Of a stretch of 64,000 nt of DNA, positions 1 through 7,338 are shown piece by piece. The position numbers and the translations under genes were made by a program. Each line of letters begins with the position of its first letter. Position 1 is the first letter of the stretch. The stretch lies in NCBI RefSeq assembly GCF_030708455.1, contig NZ_JAUYWF010000011.1:115433-179432 (forward strand). Reading direction: 5' to 3'. Origin of the DNA: Halomonas sp. SSL-5 (lineage in GTDB: Bacteria; Pseudomonadota; Gammaproteobacteria; Pseudomonadales; Halomonadaceae). The notes under the pieces were generated by a model, which was not told where the DNA came from, searched no databases, and was given only the letters and a program-made list of their open reading frames with translations.

Positions 1-155
1 AGTAGTCCGCGTTGGCCATGGGCTACCCTGATAGCCACACTATCCGCTGGGTAGCCTACCCATGATACAGCCCTCCCCTCCCCCACAGACCCGCTAACCG
101 GGCCATCGATCTTCGTGACAGCTTCACACAGCCCCTGGAGAGCTTCCGCGAGGCA

Positions 156-347
156 TTGGAATGCCTGCGGAGCGACCGTTCCTACATGGCCGCCATGAGC
201 GGCGAGATCATCGTCTACCTGCGCAGCGGCTTCTTCCTGACCATTCCTGACGAGGTTTCATCCTTCGCAGCGGCGAGGTCGCACACTGGTAGATGTATGG
301 TTGACGATTCTCTACTGGTTTACAGCCTTATCATGCGACTGGAGTAA
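156..347 (+). pseudogene. possible truncated gene fragment of unknown function
   Basis: A short reading frame whose first ~35 codons are GC-rich and look coding (they include the residues MSGEIIVYLRSGFFLTIP), while the rest drifts into AT-rich sequence with no coding character. The frame is open upstream of the nominal TTG for about 25 more codons. I read it as the remnant of a GC-rich gene cut near base 260 at the edge of the accessory region. I do not recognise the family. It could also be a chance frame. Confidence 0.2.
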
Positions 348-370
348 GGGGGGGGTATACATAAAGGAAA

Positions 371-396
371 GACCGCTATCGACCCAAAGCGGACAT
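371..396 (-). repeat. hairpin repeat, inverted member of the GCTTCTGGCCG family
   Basis: Read on the minus strand this is ATGTCCGCTTTGGGTCG followed by ATAGCGG, a 5-bp stem CCGCT/AGCGG around a CTGGCCG-like loop. It is the only copy in the window facing left; the other ten face right. It lies about 125 bases upstream of the first attC-like site. Confidence 0.5.
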
Positions 397-519
397 GCCG
401 GCAAAGGCAGCAAGTACGCTCGTTGGAGATATGTGGCATGCAGGATGATCGGTGTTATGCTTCCAAGCTATACTTAACTTCTGAGTTTTTCAATGAGATA
501 AGAGGTGGGCGAGCGCGCA

Positions 520-589
520 GCATAACATTATTGAACGCGCGTGCGCGTTCATGTGGAATATCAAGCGTGCGGCCTAATGCCTGTTAGGC
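520..589 (+). other. attC-like recombination site 1 (upstream edge of cassette 1)
   Basis: A GCATAAC (520-526, R''-like) and a GTTAGGC (583-589, a perfect GTTRRRY R' core) bracket 70 bp, with an 8-bp hairpin GAACGCGC/GCGCGTTC at 533-550 inside. The right arm CCTAATGCCTGTTAGG resembles the usual end of integron attC sites. The predicted crossover is between G583 and T584. Its TTAGGC belongs to the next cassette, whose own R'' (GCCTAGC at 2406) is complementary to GTTAGGC at 6 of 7 positions. The internal fold is imperfect, so confidence is moderate. The rest of 348-669 shows nothing else I can name. Confidence 0.45.
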
Positions 590-669
590 ACTAGTAGTGT
601 GGCTTGCTTTCTGGGGTTTCTACGTCTATTCAAGACAATCAAAAAAATAGGTGTTAAATAGGGGGAAAG

Positions 670-2373
670 GTGTCGAGCAACTACTGTTATGGATTTTTGT
701 GTTTTGTTCCGCTTGATGCGAATGCTCCAAGATTCTTTGGTTTCTCCGAGTTTCTTGCTGGACTAGCGCTCATGGTGTTGGCATGGACAATAGCGGATGT
801 GCGCTACCGCTTTAGGGTCAGAACAACACCGATACCGCTCCAAGGGATAACATTCTCTGTGGTAGCAGCTGTGGGCGTTTTGACTCTCCTGACGGATCTG
901 TGGCGTGCGGAGCAATGGCTGGTTCCACGGGGGAATCTCTTGACACCGTCAGGGTGGCAGGCGTTCCTCGGAGGTCTTTTTCTTCTGACGTTTCTAACAT
1001 GGGCATGGTTCGCTTTCATTCGTCCTCCTGTCTTTGGTAAGAGGAATGCCCAGCGGTATGGCCAAATTCTTTATCAATTCATTCTCAAAGGTTCTCCTTC
1101 TGAGCTATCTGTGATTGCAGATGAAGTTTCACGATCGGCGAAGTCGTTGATTCGCCACGCGACGGATAGGGGCGAGTTTAAAAACTACCGCAGGCACGAA
1201 AAGGAAGATAAGAACCCGCCGAAGGTGACAGCCTGTGCTAATGATATATTGCTTCTTATAGCCGATAAGAGGTTCTGCCGGGCAATTGTCGAATCGTCCC
1301 CCGGTACTGCGTTAGCTGTGTTCCATGAGATTGGAGAGACACAGAAGTACGGCATCCCAGTAGAGATTTTCTCCAAGAATATCGTGAACGAGGCCCTCGC
1401 AAATAAGAATTCTTTTCTATTCCATGAGGCCGAAGGGTACGAATCCGGCTTGCTCGGCTATCACAAGCCGCTGAGCCAAGCCATGTTTTCAAACCACAAG
1501 ATGGTTGAGGTAATCGGAACACTTTTAGATCCAGACATATGGGACAAAAGAAAGTGGGATGCTGCGCAATGGAAAGCTTACTGTCGGGTAGTTTTGATGA
1601 CCCTCCGCGATTATGTAGAGAAGGACTTTTGGAATCACTCCTTCGTACTTTACCGCGCAAAGGGCTACATTGAGCACGCTGTGTTCGATCTCTACAAAAT
1701 TGATGGAATCGCGAACAGCGGCTGGGATGACGATGTACAAGCGAGACTTCGAGTTGTCGTTGACTTCATCAAGGACGCTATCGAGATTCTCGAAAAGAGT
1801 GGGGTTCCTGAGGGCCTCCAGCTAAGAGTTCGGGAGGAGCATCGCTGGGAATCCTTCTATGATCACCTAGCTTCCTTAATCTTCGAGGTCATATTCTCCG
1901 CATCCGCGGTACGATCCCCTGCCAACCAATGTTGGTGGATCCAGCATAACTCCGTCTGGGGTGAGCTGTTCAATTTTAGAAGTCTAAATGGAGCTGCGGG
2001 CAAGGTAGTAAAATTCAAAGTGCGTCGCCTTGTCTACAATGAGATAGTAGATATGGTGCGCTTCCCAAATTTTAAGGGGGCCAGGATTCTTGGCTTCTGT
2101 CTGAACGTGATGGGAATCACCGTCAAGGATCAGGACTATTTTGACGACAGTAGGGCACTGCAGAAGGTGGTGCTATCGTGGACGAAACAAAATTATGCGT
2201 GGCTGTATTCCTACAATCCGCAAGTAGCTGAAGCGTGTTTGGTCGATGGCATTACGTATGACAAGGGTAATCGACGTTTGGTCAAAACGTACCCGGCTGA
2301 AGGTTTGAGACGCGAGCCAGAGTATGTCTACTTTGATGTGGACCCGCCACCGCCTGAAGTAGAGAAGTCCTAG
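670..2373 (+). CDS. membrane-anchored protein of unknown function (integron-type cassette gene)
   Basis: 567 residues from a GTG start preceded by a strong AGGGGG-type ribosome binding site. Three hydrophobic helices lie near the N-terminus (about residues 27-43, 59-77 and 98-116), followed by a ~440-residue soluble, probably cytoplasmic, region with many Trp and Tyr and a proline-rich acidic tail. I recognise no domain. It fills one predicted cassette (584-2470): the start is 86 bases after the left crossover and the stop 33 bases before the attC-like site. Base composition is much lower in GC than the core genes at 26-64 kb. Three N-terminal helices plus a large soluble part is a layout seen among membrane effectors of defence systems, but nothing in the sequence proves that role. 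Confidence 0.85.
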   Translation: MSSNYCYGFLCFVPLDANAPRFFGFSEFLAGLALMVLAWTIADVRYRFRVRTTPIPLQGITFSVVAAVGVLTLLTDLWRAEQWLVPRGNLLTPSGWQAFLGGLFLLTFLTWAWFAFIRPPVFGKRNAQRYGQILYQFILKGSPSELSVIADEVSRSAKSLIRHATDRGEFKNYRRHEKEDKNPPKVTACANDILLLIADKRFCRAIVESSPGTALAVFHEIGETQKYGIPVEIFSKNIVNEALANKNSFLFHEAEGYESGLLGYHKPLSQAMFSNHKMVEVIGTLLDPDIWDKRKWDAAQWKAYCRVVLMTLRDYVEKDFWNHSFVLYRAKGYIEHAVFDLYKIDGIANSGWDDDVQARLRVVVDFIKDAIEILEKSGVPEGLQLRVREEHRWESFYDHLASLIFEVIFSASAVRSPANQCWWIQHNSVWGELFNFRSLNGAAGKVVKFKVRRLVYNEIVDMVRFPNFKGARILGFCLNVMGITVKDQDYFDDSRALQKVVLSWTKQNYAWLYSYNPQVAEACLVDGITYDKGNRRLVKTYPAEGLRREPEYVYFDVDPPPPEVEKS

Positions 2374-2405
2374 AACCATCATGCACTACCAAGACGAGAA
2401 AAAGC

Positions 2406-2476
2406 GCCTAGCAATCAGCTGCACAGGAAAAATCACTCGCTGCACTCGCAATTTTCCTGTGAGCTCGGCGTTATGA
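2406..2476 (+). other. attC-like recombination site 2
   Basis: R''-like GCCTAGC (2406-2412), then an imperfect dyad whose core is a perfect 10-bp stem CACAGGAAAA (2422-2431) / TTTTCCTGTG (2452-2461), then GAGCTCGGCGTTATGA, which ends in R' GTTATGA (2470-2476). The GAGCTC.GGCGTTA arrangement is typical of integron attC sites. R'' here pairs 6 of 7 with the R' at the start of its own cassette (GTTAGGC at 583), as expected for a cassette that excises as a circle. Predicted crossover G2470^T2471. Confidence 0.6.
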
Positions 2477-2512
2477 GTCACGGGAATCGGGCAAAAAATT
2501 AAGGGGCATGGA

Positions 2513-4261
2513 TTGACAATAAAGAAGATCGAGATAAAAAATATAAAAGGGATCGAGAAGAAGGCCTTTGAGCTAGATATTCTCGCTAACCGACCTAGCC
2601 TGCTGGTCGCACCAAATGGATTTGGGAAAAGTTCATTTGCTGCTGCATTCTTAAGCCTGCTGCAAAATCGGCTTTCAGTTCAAGAAGATAACCATCACAA
2701 GGCAGACTCTGATCTGCCTCCTGAGCTCTGTATAGAATATGAAGATGTAACTCATCAGGTGTACTCGCTTACAGCCAATGGTGAAAAAAACGAAATACAG
2801 CAGCATTTTTCGTGGTTCGTTATCAATAATCAGATAAAGGCTAAAGGTGTAGGGCGAAATTTTGGCGGACGAAATGTCGTCAGTGCTTCCATTGATGTTG
2901 AGCCAGTTGTACTTATTGAGACTATCCCAGCGCAGGAGTCTTTCGGATATAGCTACACTAAAAAGAAGCGAAAATTCGGAACGAATGGAAAAGTCTTGCC
3001 GAACATTACGCAGTTCTCTGATAGCTCGAGTTTTATTAAAGGTATTGGTGACAAGTTCGTTGAGCTTGATCGGATCGGCCAAGTTCGCAACTCACAGGCA
3101 ATCGCGGATTTAGTCGAAGACGTCAATCGACAGAGGGGAAACACTGATCAGCTATTAGCATGGATAGAAGCCAATAAGCTGGACGAATTTGAAGCAATTG
3201 AGCCTCTTAAGCAAATAGCTGAACTAATATTGTCTAGCAACCTAGGCTTTACAGAAAGGCACGTTGCTTATCTGGCAGCGATTCAGATATCTAGTCTGTA
3301 TGCTGCCGATAAGCCTAAGTTCAAGCGAGCGCAGAAGTACGCCGATTATGTGCTTGAGAAAAAGCAGTATTCTCAAATCCTCGCAGCATTCAACACGTCG
3401 TGGTGTAAAATTGCCCCCAAAGAAAAGGGCCGTAAGCTGGTCGTCGAGTTCCCAAAAGCAAAGCACATTTCTAACGGACAAAGAGATGTAATTACCTTTG
3501 TTGCGCTGCTGCATCGCGCCCAAAACAAATTACGTAGCAAGAATGGCATTTTAATCATAGATGAGGTGTTTGATTACCTGGATGACGCGAACCTTGTTGC
3601 GGTTCAATATTACATTACCAAAATGATTGACCGCTACAAAGGCGAAGGACGGCGACTCTACCCTCTAATCTTGACGCACTTGAATCCGCATTATTTTAAA
3701 AATTTCGTATTCAGCAAACAAAAGGTTTATTACTTATACAAGCACGACATCAATGCAAAACCAGCAATGATCAAGTTGCTTAGAAATAGACAGCAGCCGA
3801 ACATTGAGCAAGATGTATCGAAGTACTTGCTCCACTACCACCCTGGCGAGATCAATAAGAGGCAGGATTTCGAATCGCTAAACTTGAAGGCGACTTGGGG
3901 CGAGGGACAAAACTTTAATACGTTTATCAGCGAGGAATGCCGAAAATACGCTGATAGTGAAGAAGAGTTTGACCCGTTGGCGGTGTGTTGTGCGGTGAGA
4001 AATCTGGTCGAGAAGAATGCGTATCAACAACTGCAATCGCAGGCAGATCGCGATACCTTTATCAATACTTTCAAGACTCGAAAGAAACTAGAGTTCGCCG
4101 AAAGCGTAGGTGCGTCTATCCCTGAATACTTTTATCTTTTGGGCGTTATCTACAACGAGGGTATGCACTGGCGAGAAGAGCAGGACAATCTGTCGCCGAT
4201 TGCTGCAAAGCTTGAGAACAGTATAGTTCGGTCTCTGATATGCAAGGTCCGGCAGGCTTGA
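2513..4261 (+). CDS. SMC/RecF-like ABC-type ATPase, probable DNA-associated AAA protein
   Basis: 582 residues from a TTG start; the only nearby ATG (2508) runs into a stop after one codon, and AAGGGG six bases upstream of the TTG supports it. Walker A is APNGFGKSS (residues 33-41), the ABC-type signature is ISNGQRD (319-325), Walker B is ILIIDE (346-351), and the switch histidine is in LTHLNP (387-392). The insert between Walker A and the signature is only ~280 residues, so this is a short RecF/OLD-like rather than a full SMC protein. No nuclease motif is visible. Such ATPases occur in many bacterial defence pairs. It occupies a predicted cassette (2471-4318) with the start 42 bases from the crossover and the stop 10 bases before the next attC-like site, so it is probably a stand-alone mobile cassette rather than part of an operon with the PIN gene. 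Confidence 0.88.
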   Translation: MTIKKIEIKNIKGIEKKAFELDILANRPSLLVAPNGFGKSSFAAAFLSLLQNRLSVQEDNHHKADSDLPPELCIEYEDVTHQVYSLTANGEKNEIQQHFSWFVINNQIKAKGVGRNFGGRNVVSASIDVEPVVLIETIPAQESFGYSYTKKKRKFGTNGKVLPNITQFSDSSSFIKGIGDKFVELDRIGQVRNSQAIADLVEDVNRQRGNTDQLLAWIEANKLDEFEAIEPLKQIAELILSSNLGFTERHVAYLAAIQISSLYAADKPKFKRAQKYADYVLEKKQYSQILAAFNTSWCKIAPKEKGRKLVVEFPKAKHISNGQRDVITFVALLHRAQNKLRSKNGILIIDEVFDYLDDANLVAVQYYITKMIDRYKGEGRRLYPLILTHLNPHYFKNFVFSKQKVYYLYKHDINAKPAMIKLLRNRQQPNIEQDVSKYLLHYHPGEINKRQDFESLNLKATWGEGQNFNTFISEECRKYADSEEEFDPLAVCCAVRNLVEKNAYQQLQSQADRDTFINTFKTRKKLEFAESVGASIPEYFYLLGVIYNEGMHWREEQDNLSPIAAKLENSIVRSLICKVRQA

Positions 4262-4271
4262 GGGCAGTGTT

Positions 4272-4324
4272 TCATAAATTTTCCGCTGCCGCTCCAAATT
4301 GGCGGCTTATTCAGAGCGTTATAC
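4272..4324 (+). other. attC-like recombination site 3
   Basis: R''-like TCATAAA (4272-4278), a short stem GCCGC (4288-4292) / GCGGC (4302-4306), then CTTATTCAGAGCGTTATAC ending in R' GTTATAC (4318-4324). The CGGCTTA.TTCAG.GCGTTA string closely resembles classical attC right arms. The R'' matches the complement of its own cassette's R' (GTTATGA at 2470) at 6 of 7 positions. At 53 bp it is short for the family. Predicted crossover G4318^T4319. Confidence 0.6.
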
Positions 4325-4339
4325 ATCAGAATATTCTCA

Positions 4340-4360
4340 ATGGCCGCTTCTGGCCGATAG
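4340..4360 (+). repeat. GCTTCTGGCCG repeat, copy after the ATPase gene
   Basis: ATGGCCGCTTCTGGCCGATAG, followed at 4364 by GAATTTTAGACTATACTGAT. The second part recurs in the copies at 9306 and 21587. It lies just past attC-like site 3. An exact GTATAAC at 4402-4408 is the complement of R' GTTATAC at 4318, which would fit an ORF-less cassette whose attC has lost its right end. Confidence 0.65.
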
Positions 4361-4481
4361 GTGAATTTTAGACTATACTGATGAAACTTTTTCAGCTTTT
4401 GGTATAACGGGACGATGCTAGGAGCCTGTGTATTTAATAGTCTGCAAGGAACCAAACACCTCAACGTGAGCATTGTATAAT

Positions 4482-5657
4482 ATGTCTGTCAAAGATGCGC
4501 TTCTGTTCATTGATGCTAACAAGTACCTAGACTTATATCGTACTGACAAAGGACGGAAGTTGCTAGGTCCATTGGCCGAACAAGCTTCATATGTTTTTGT
4601 TACACAGCAAGTGGTTGATGAAGTTGAGAGAAACAAACTTGGCGCTGCTGCTGAGTTTCTTAGAACAAAAAATCAAGGCATGAAACTTCATGGTATCAAC
4701 GTACCTGATCATTTCTCCGGTTCTGAAGCTGGAAAGAATGATGAAATCCTCAAAAGTATTAAGAGTATAAGCAAGTCAGTGTCTACTGTAAATGCAGAAA
4801 TAGATTTACACACACTGGAGATTTTGGCACAGGTATCCGAGTCGAAAGACGAGGTTTCAAAGGAGTTGGCCTCCATTTTTTCAGGTGCAGTTACGGCCAC
4901 TCCTGACGAGTTACGACGTGCTCGTGAGAGGAAAGAAGTTGGAAATCCACCTGGAAAGCGCAATGACCCACTTGGTGACGAGATTACCTGGGAGCAAATT
5001 CTCAGTAATTTCAAACGAAAAAAGCGGCTATGGATAATTTCACGAGACGGGGACTATGGTACAGAGTTTGGAGGAAAGTTCTTCCTAAATGGGCTATTAA
5101 GGTCGGAGGTGATGCAGGTTTCGGAGAGTGCTAGTGTCTATATATTTAAAGACCTATTCGAAGGGCTGAAGCATTTCGTAGAAACGACTAAGGTAAAAGC
5201 CGAAGTAAAACTGACTCCGGAAGAGGTGGCGGACATAGAAGCCGAAGAAAAGTCTCTACCTATAGAGGATGCGACTTATCATGCATCTACTTTTCCAGAA
5301 TATGCGAGGTCTTCAGTTGATACCAGTCAGGCTCTAGCTGCGATGCAGTCTTCAGCTGAGATTCAGAGAGCTCTGGATGCGATACGATCTTCAGCTGATA
5401 TTCAGAGGGCTCTGGATGCGATACGACCTTCAGCTGAGATTCAGAGGGCCCTGGATGCGATACGACCTTCAGCTGATATTCAGAGGGCTCTGGATGCGAT
5501 ACGACCCTCAGCTGAGATTCAGAGGGCTCTGGATGCGATATCACCTTCAACTGAGACTCAGAGAGTTCTGGATGCGATAAAATTCTCAACTGAGACCCAG
5601 AGTTTTTTAGATGCGAAAAAACGCTCATCCGATATGCCAAAAGATGAAGATGAATAG
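4482..5657 (+). CDS. PIN-like nuclease domain protein with C-terminal 13-residue tandem repeats
   Basis: 391 residues from ATG 4482, chosen over TTG 4473. The N-terminal ~205 residues look like a PIN-like domain of the DUF4935/PIN_8 kind: D11 in FIDANKYLDLYR, the acidic helix DEVER (46-50), NPPGKRNDPLGDEITW (155-170) with D166, and ISRDGDYG (186-193) with D189/D191. PIN domains of this kind are metal-dependent RNases. Residues 291-381 are seven 13-residue repeats (consensus SAEIQRALDAIRP) likely to form an amphipathic helix or coiled coil. It is 220 bases downstream of the ATPase gene, across a predicted recombination site and a hairpin repeat. A perfect TATAAT abuts the start codon (4476-4481), and the ribosome binding site is poor. 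An RNase effector role is inference. Confidence 0.8.
   Translation: MSVKDALLFIDANKYLDLYRTDKGRKLLGPLAEQASYVFVTQQVVDEVERNKLGAAAEFLRTKNQGMKLHGINVPDHFSGSEAGKNDEILKSIKSISKSVSTVNAEIDLHTLEILAQVSESKDEVSKELASIFSGAVTATPDELRRARERKEVGNPPGKRNDPLGDEITWEQILSNFKRKKRLWIISRDGDYGTEFGGKFFLNGLLRSEVMQVSESASVYIFKDLFEGLKHFVETTKVKAEVKLTPEEVADIEAEEKSLPIEDATYHASTFPEYARSSVDTSQALAAMQSSAEIQRALDAIRSSADIQRALDAIRPSAEIQRALDAIRPSADIQRALDAIRPSAEIQRALDAISPSTETQRVLDAIKFSTETQSFLDAKKRSSDMPKDEDE
5352..5624 (+). repeat. seven 39-bp in-frame tandem repeats
   Basis: Units start at 5352, 5391, 5430, 5469, 5508, 5547 and 5586, each coding for 13 residues. Units 2-5 are nearly identical in DNA, while units 6 and 7 are diverged. Position 3 of the unit alternates E, D, E, D, E in units 1-5, so the last expansions probably copied a 78-bp pair. 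The near-identity implies a recently and possibly still variable copy number. Confidence 0.95.
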
Positions 5658-5902
5658 TTCTAACTCAGAATATTTAAAGCATTGATATCGCGTAAGTCGG
5701 GCAGTGAGCGAGCCACTGGTTGCGGCTTTGTGTGAGAACTCTCTGAACGACCTCTTCTGGCCGAAAAGAGATATTTCTACTACCCTGAGTTTGAAAGGAC
5801 TGATTAAATGTGCGTAGCCCGGTAGGGATGATGTCTGCATGCTTAATCATTCTTATAATTTGTTCATCCCTTGGATGACTGGTTTTAAAATAGAGGTTTG
5901 CT

Positions 5903-6052
5903 ATGGCTGTCAAGCACACACCTACAGGGGTGGTTCATAAGGGAACCAAAGGTGGTACTACTGGTTGCGGATTTAATACACGGGAGAATGCTGGCCATTG
6001 GGTTTCATCCTCTCAACGAGTAACTTGCGACAAGAACGGATGTAAAAACTAG
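5903..6052 (+). CDS. 49-residue Cys/His small protein, copy A
   Basis: Starts MAVKHTPTGVVHKG and ends VTCDKNGCKN, with three cysteines (residues 22, 43, 48) and three histidines, so a small metal-binding fold is possible. A TAGAGG ribosome binding site sits seven bases before the ATG. The paralogue at 9037-9186 differs at only three residues. Many base changes between the copies leave the protein unchanged, which suggests it is a real gene. I recall similar short orphan proteins with a C-terminal CDKNGC-like end in mobile regions of marine gammaproteobacteria but can assign no function. Confidence 0.8.
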   Translation: MAVKHTPTGVVHKGTKGGTTGCGFNTRENAGHWVSSSQRVTCDKNGCKN

Positions 6053-6060
6053 GGGAGCAA

Positions 6061-6099
6061 TAAGTGCAACCCCACTCGGCTTTTAGTTATTAGGGCTGA
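6061..6099 (+). terminator. imperfect hairpin after small-protein gene, copy A
   Basis: CCCACTCGGCT and GGCTGAATGGG pair imperfectly around a TTTAGTTATTAG loop. The same place in copy B (9203-9236) has a perfect 11-bp stem, so the structure seems conserved and slightly decayed here. There is no T-run, so it may act as an RNA stabiliser rather than a terminator. Confidence 0.4.
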
Positions 6100-6168
6100 A
6101 TGGGTATAAGATGCCTAGCCAGCGAACGATAGAAACTGTTTCCAGAAAAGTCATATTTGAGATATCCA

Positions 6169-6197
6169 AATGTCAGCTTCTGGCCGGTAACGGCTGT
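6169..6197 (+). repeat. GCTTCTGGCCG repeat
   Basis: ATGTCAGCTTCTGGCCGG followed by TAACGGCTG, a degenerate hairpin. It forms the right boundary of repeat module A and lies 117 bases after the small-protein stop. Confidence 0.65.
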
Positions 6198-6220
6198 GTA
6201 TCATGTGGTCTCTTTCTTTA

Positions 6221-6313
6221 CGTTCGCCGACCGCCCCTCCAGGCAGGCCGCGACGATCTTGGCCTTGAACGACGGGGCGTAGCGACGGCGGCGACGGATC
6301 TCACGCTCGGTGC
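6221..6313 (-). pseudogene. transposase N-terminal remnant (IS66/IS3 OrfA-like)
   Basis: The minus strand encodes a 31-residue stretch containing RRRRRYAPSFKAKIVAACLE, the hallmark start of the helix-turn-helix OrfA/TnpA proteins of IS66- and IS3-family elements. The frame runs out into AT-rich sequence after the matching part, and no start codon or remaining domains are present. It is a relic, not a functional gene. Confidence 0.65.
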
Positions 6314-6330
6314 TTGGGGAAGTTATGAAT

Positions 6331-6360
6331 AGGTGCCCACTTAACAATAGATGGGCACCT
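6331..6360. repeat. perfect 9-bp inverted repeat
   Basis: AGGTGCCCA (6331-6339) and TGGGCACCT (6352-6360) with a 12-base spacer. It sits between the transposase relic and the recombinase relic and could be an old element end or a terminator stem; it has no T-run. Confidence 0.6.
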
Positions 6361-6423
6361 AATGTCGCTGGCCTGAGGGTTCCGCGGAAGGCGTGTTCAC
6401 CGGCCCGTTACGCCGATCCGCTG

Positions 6424-6618
6424 TTAGCGCGTCATCAGGCCGACGGCCGACCAGCGCAGCTCCACCAGCTCAGAAAACCGCAGACCGTATTCGAAGGCCA
6501 GGCGGAGTATCAGCGCGCTGCACTGGCCATGGCGCTTGCCACGGGCGGCGCGGCTGCGCACTGTCCGGATTTCAGATAAAAGCCAGGCGCTACCACGCAA
6601 CGTCTTTCCATTTTCCAT
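6424..6618 (-). pseudogene. tyrosine recombinase fragment
   Basis: The 64-residue frame contains ALILRLAFEYGLRFSELVEL, which matches the box I region of tyrosine recombinases (the catalytic Arg lies in GLRxSEL). Nothing corresponding to the His-x-x-Arg or the Tyr nucleophile follows, so it is an isolated piece. With the transposase relic it marks 6.2-6.65 kb as a graveyard of mobile elements. Between 6660 and 6849 I see only AT-rich sequence, presumably holding the promoter of the next gene. Confidence 0.6.
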
Positions 6619-6849
6619 CCGATGGCCATGAAGGCGCCTCTCAGCAGTGAATTAAAGGCGCTGAGCGGAGAAAGAGGATATCGTTTATAGCGGGTTGAAA
6701 AGGGCTGGGGCTAGGGATCGATATGGAATGGATATGAACCATACTTTATAACTAGATAAAGAGATCAACACGAATAATCCGTCAGAAATCTCAGTTATCT
6801 TTGGTAAGAAATTGTTAATTTAATGAGATGGGTAGGGGGGGGGCAGACC

Positions 6850-7272
6850 ATGAGACCAACTTGGGTGACGAAGCCGAAGCCGATGGCGTGGCCTGAGCGG
6901 GTGGAGCTGCTGCTAGCGGGACGCCATACCTCTCAGGTCGGGATCGCAGTGCTGCTCTTAAGCCTGGGGACTGGGATTGTATATGCTACCGGCGGTACCG
7001 CGTACGCCTACCCCTATCTGATGCTGATTCCCGTATTGCTCGCCGCCGCCTGGTATGGCTTGGCTGGCGGTCTGGTATCCGCCCTGGCCGCGAGCATCGC
7101 GATGGCGCTGATGCCTCTGGATGTAGCAAATGGCGTCGAGCAGCATTACACGAATTATATGTTACGCATCGCGCTGTACTTGCTTCTGGGCGGTATCGCG
7201 GGATGGCTGTTCCAGTCGCGCCGCCAAGCGTTCCTCGACCACCGGGATATTGCCCGAACCGACCTGCATTAG
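6850..7272 (+). pseudogene. membrane-sensor half of a split GGDEF-EAL protein
   Basis: Start chosen at ATG 6850 behind a G-rich ribosome binding site rather than ATG 6823. About 140 residues with four membrane helices, resembling DUF4118/MASE-type sensor regions (PYLMLIPVLLAAAWYGLAGG is typical). The frame meets TAG at 7270-7272, and the same frame continues open to 8535. The residues around the stop, ARTDLH-stop-GLANQVALRED, line up with the ARTDxLTGLPNR start of GGDEF domains, so one amber codon interrupts what was a single gene. The half could still be made as a short membrane protein. Confidence 0.8.
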
Positions 7273-7338
7273 GGGCTCGCCAATCAAGTCGCCCTCCGTG
7301 AGGACCTCGACACACTGCTGTTTCCTCTGAGGCCGCCC

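Larger units (their letters stand above)
5749..6187 (+). repeat. ~430-bp direct repeat, copy A (small-protein module)
   Basis: Runs from the GCTTCTGGCCG-family repeat at 5749-5770 to the one at 6169-6197 and is matched along its length by 8884-9318. It holds a conserved leader, the 49-codon gene and a downstream hairpin. The leader keeps GATTAA (5802-5807) and TTAATC (5843-5848) arms in both copies. The repeat elements mark both ends of the module. Confidence 0.85.

Noticed and set aside
2513..5657. ATPase and PIN gene as one defence operon
   Set aside because: A 220-base gap with a predicted recombination site and a hairpin repeat separates them; kept only as a hypothesis in the findings.
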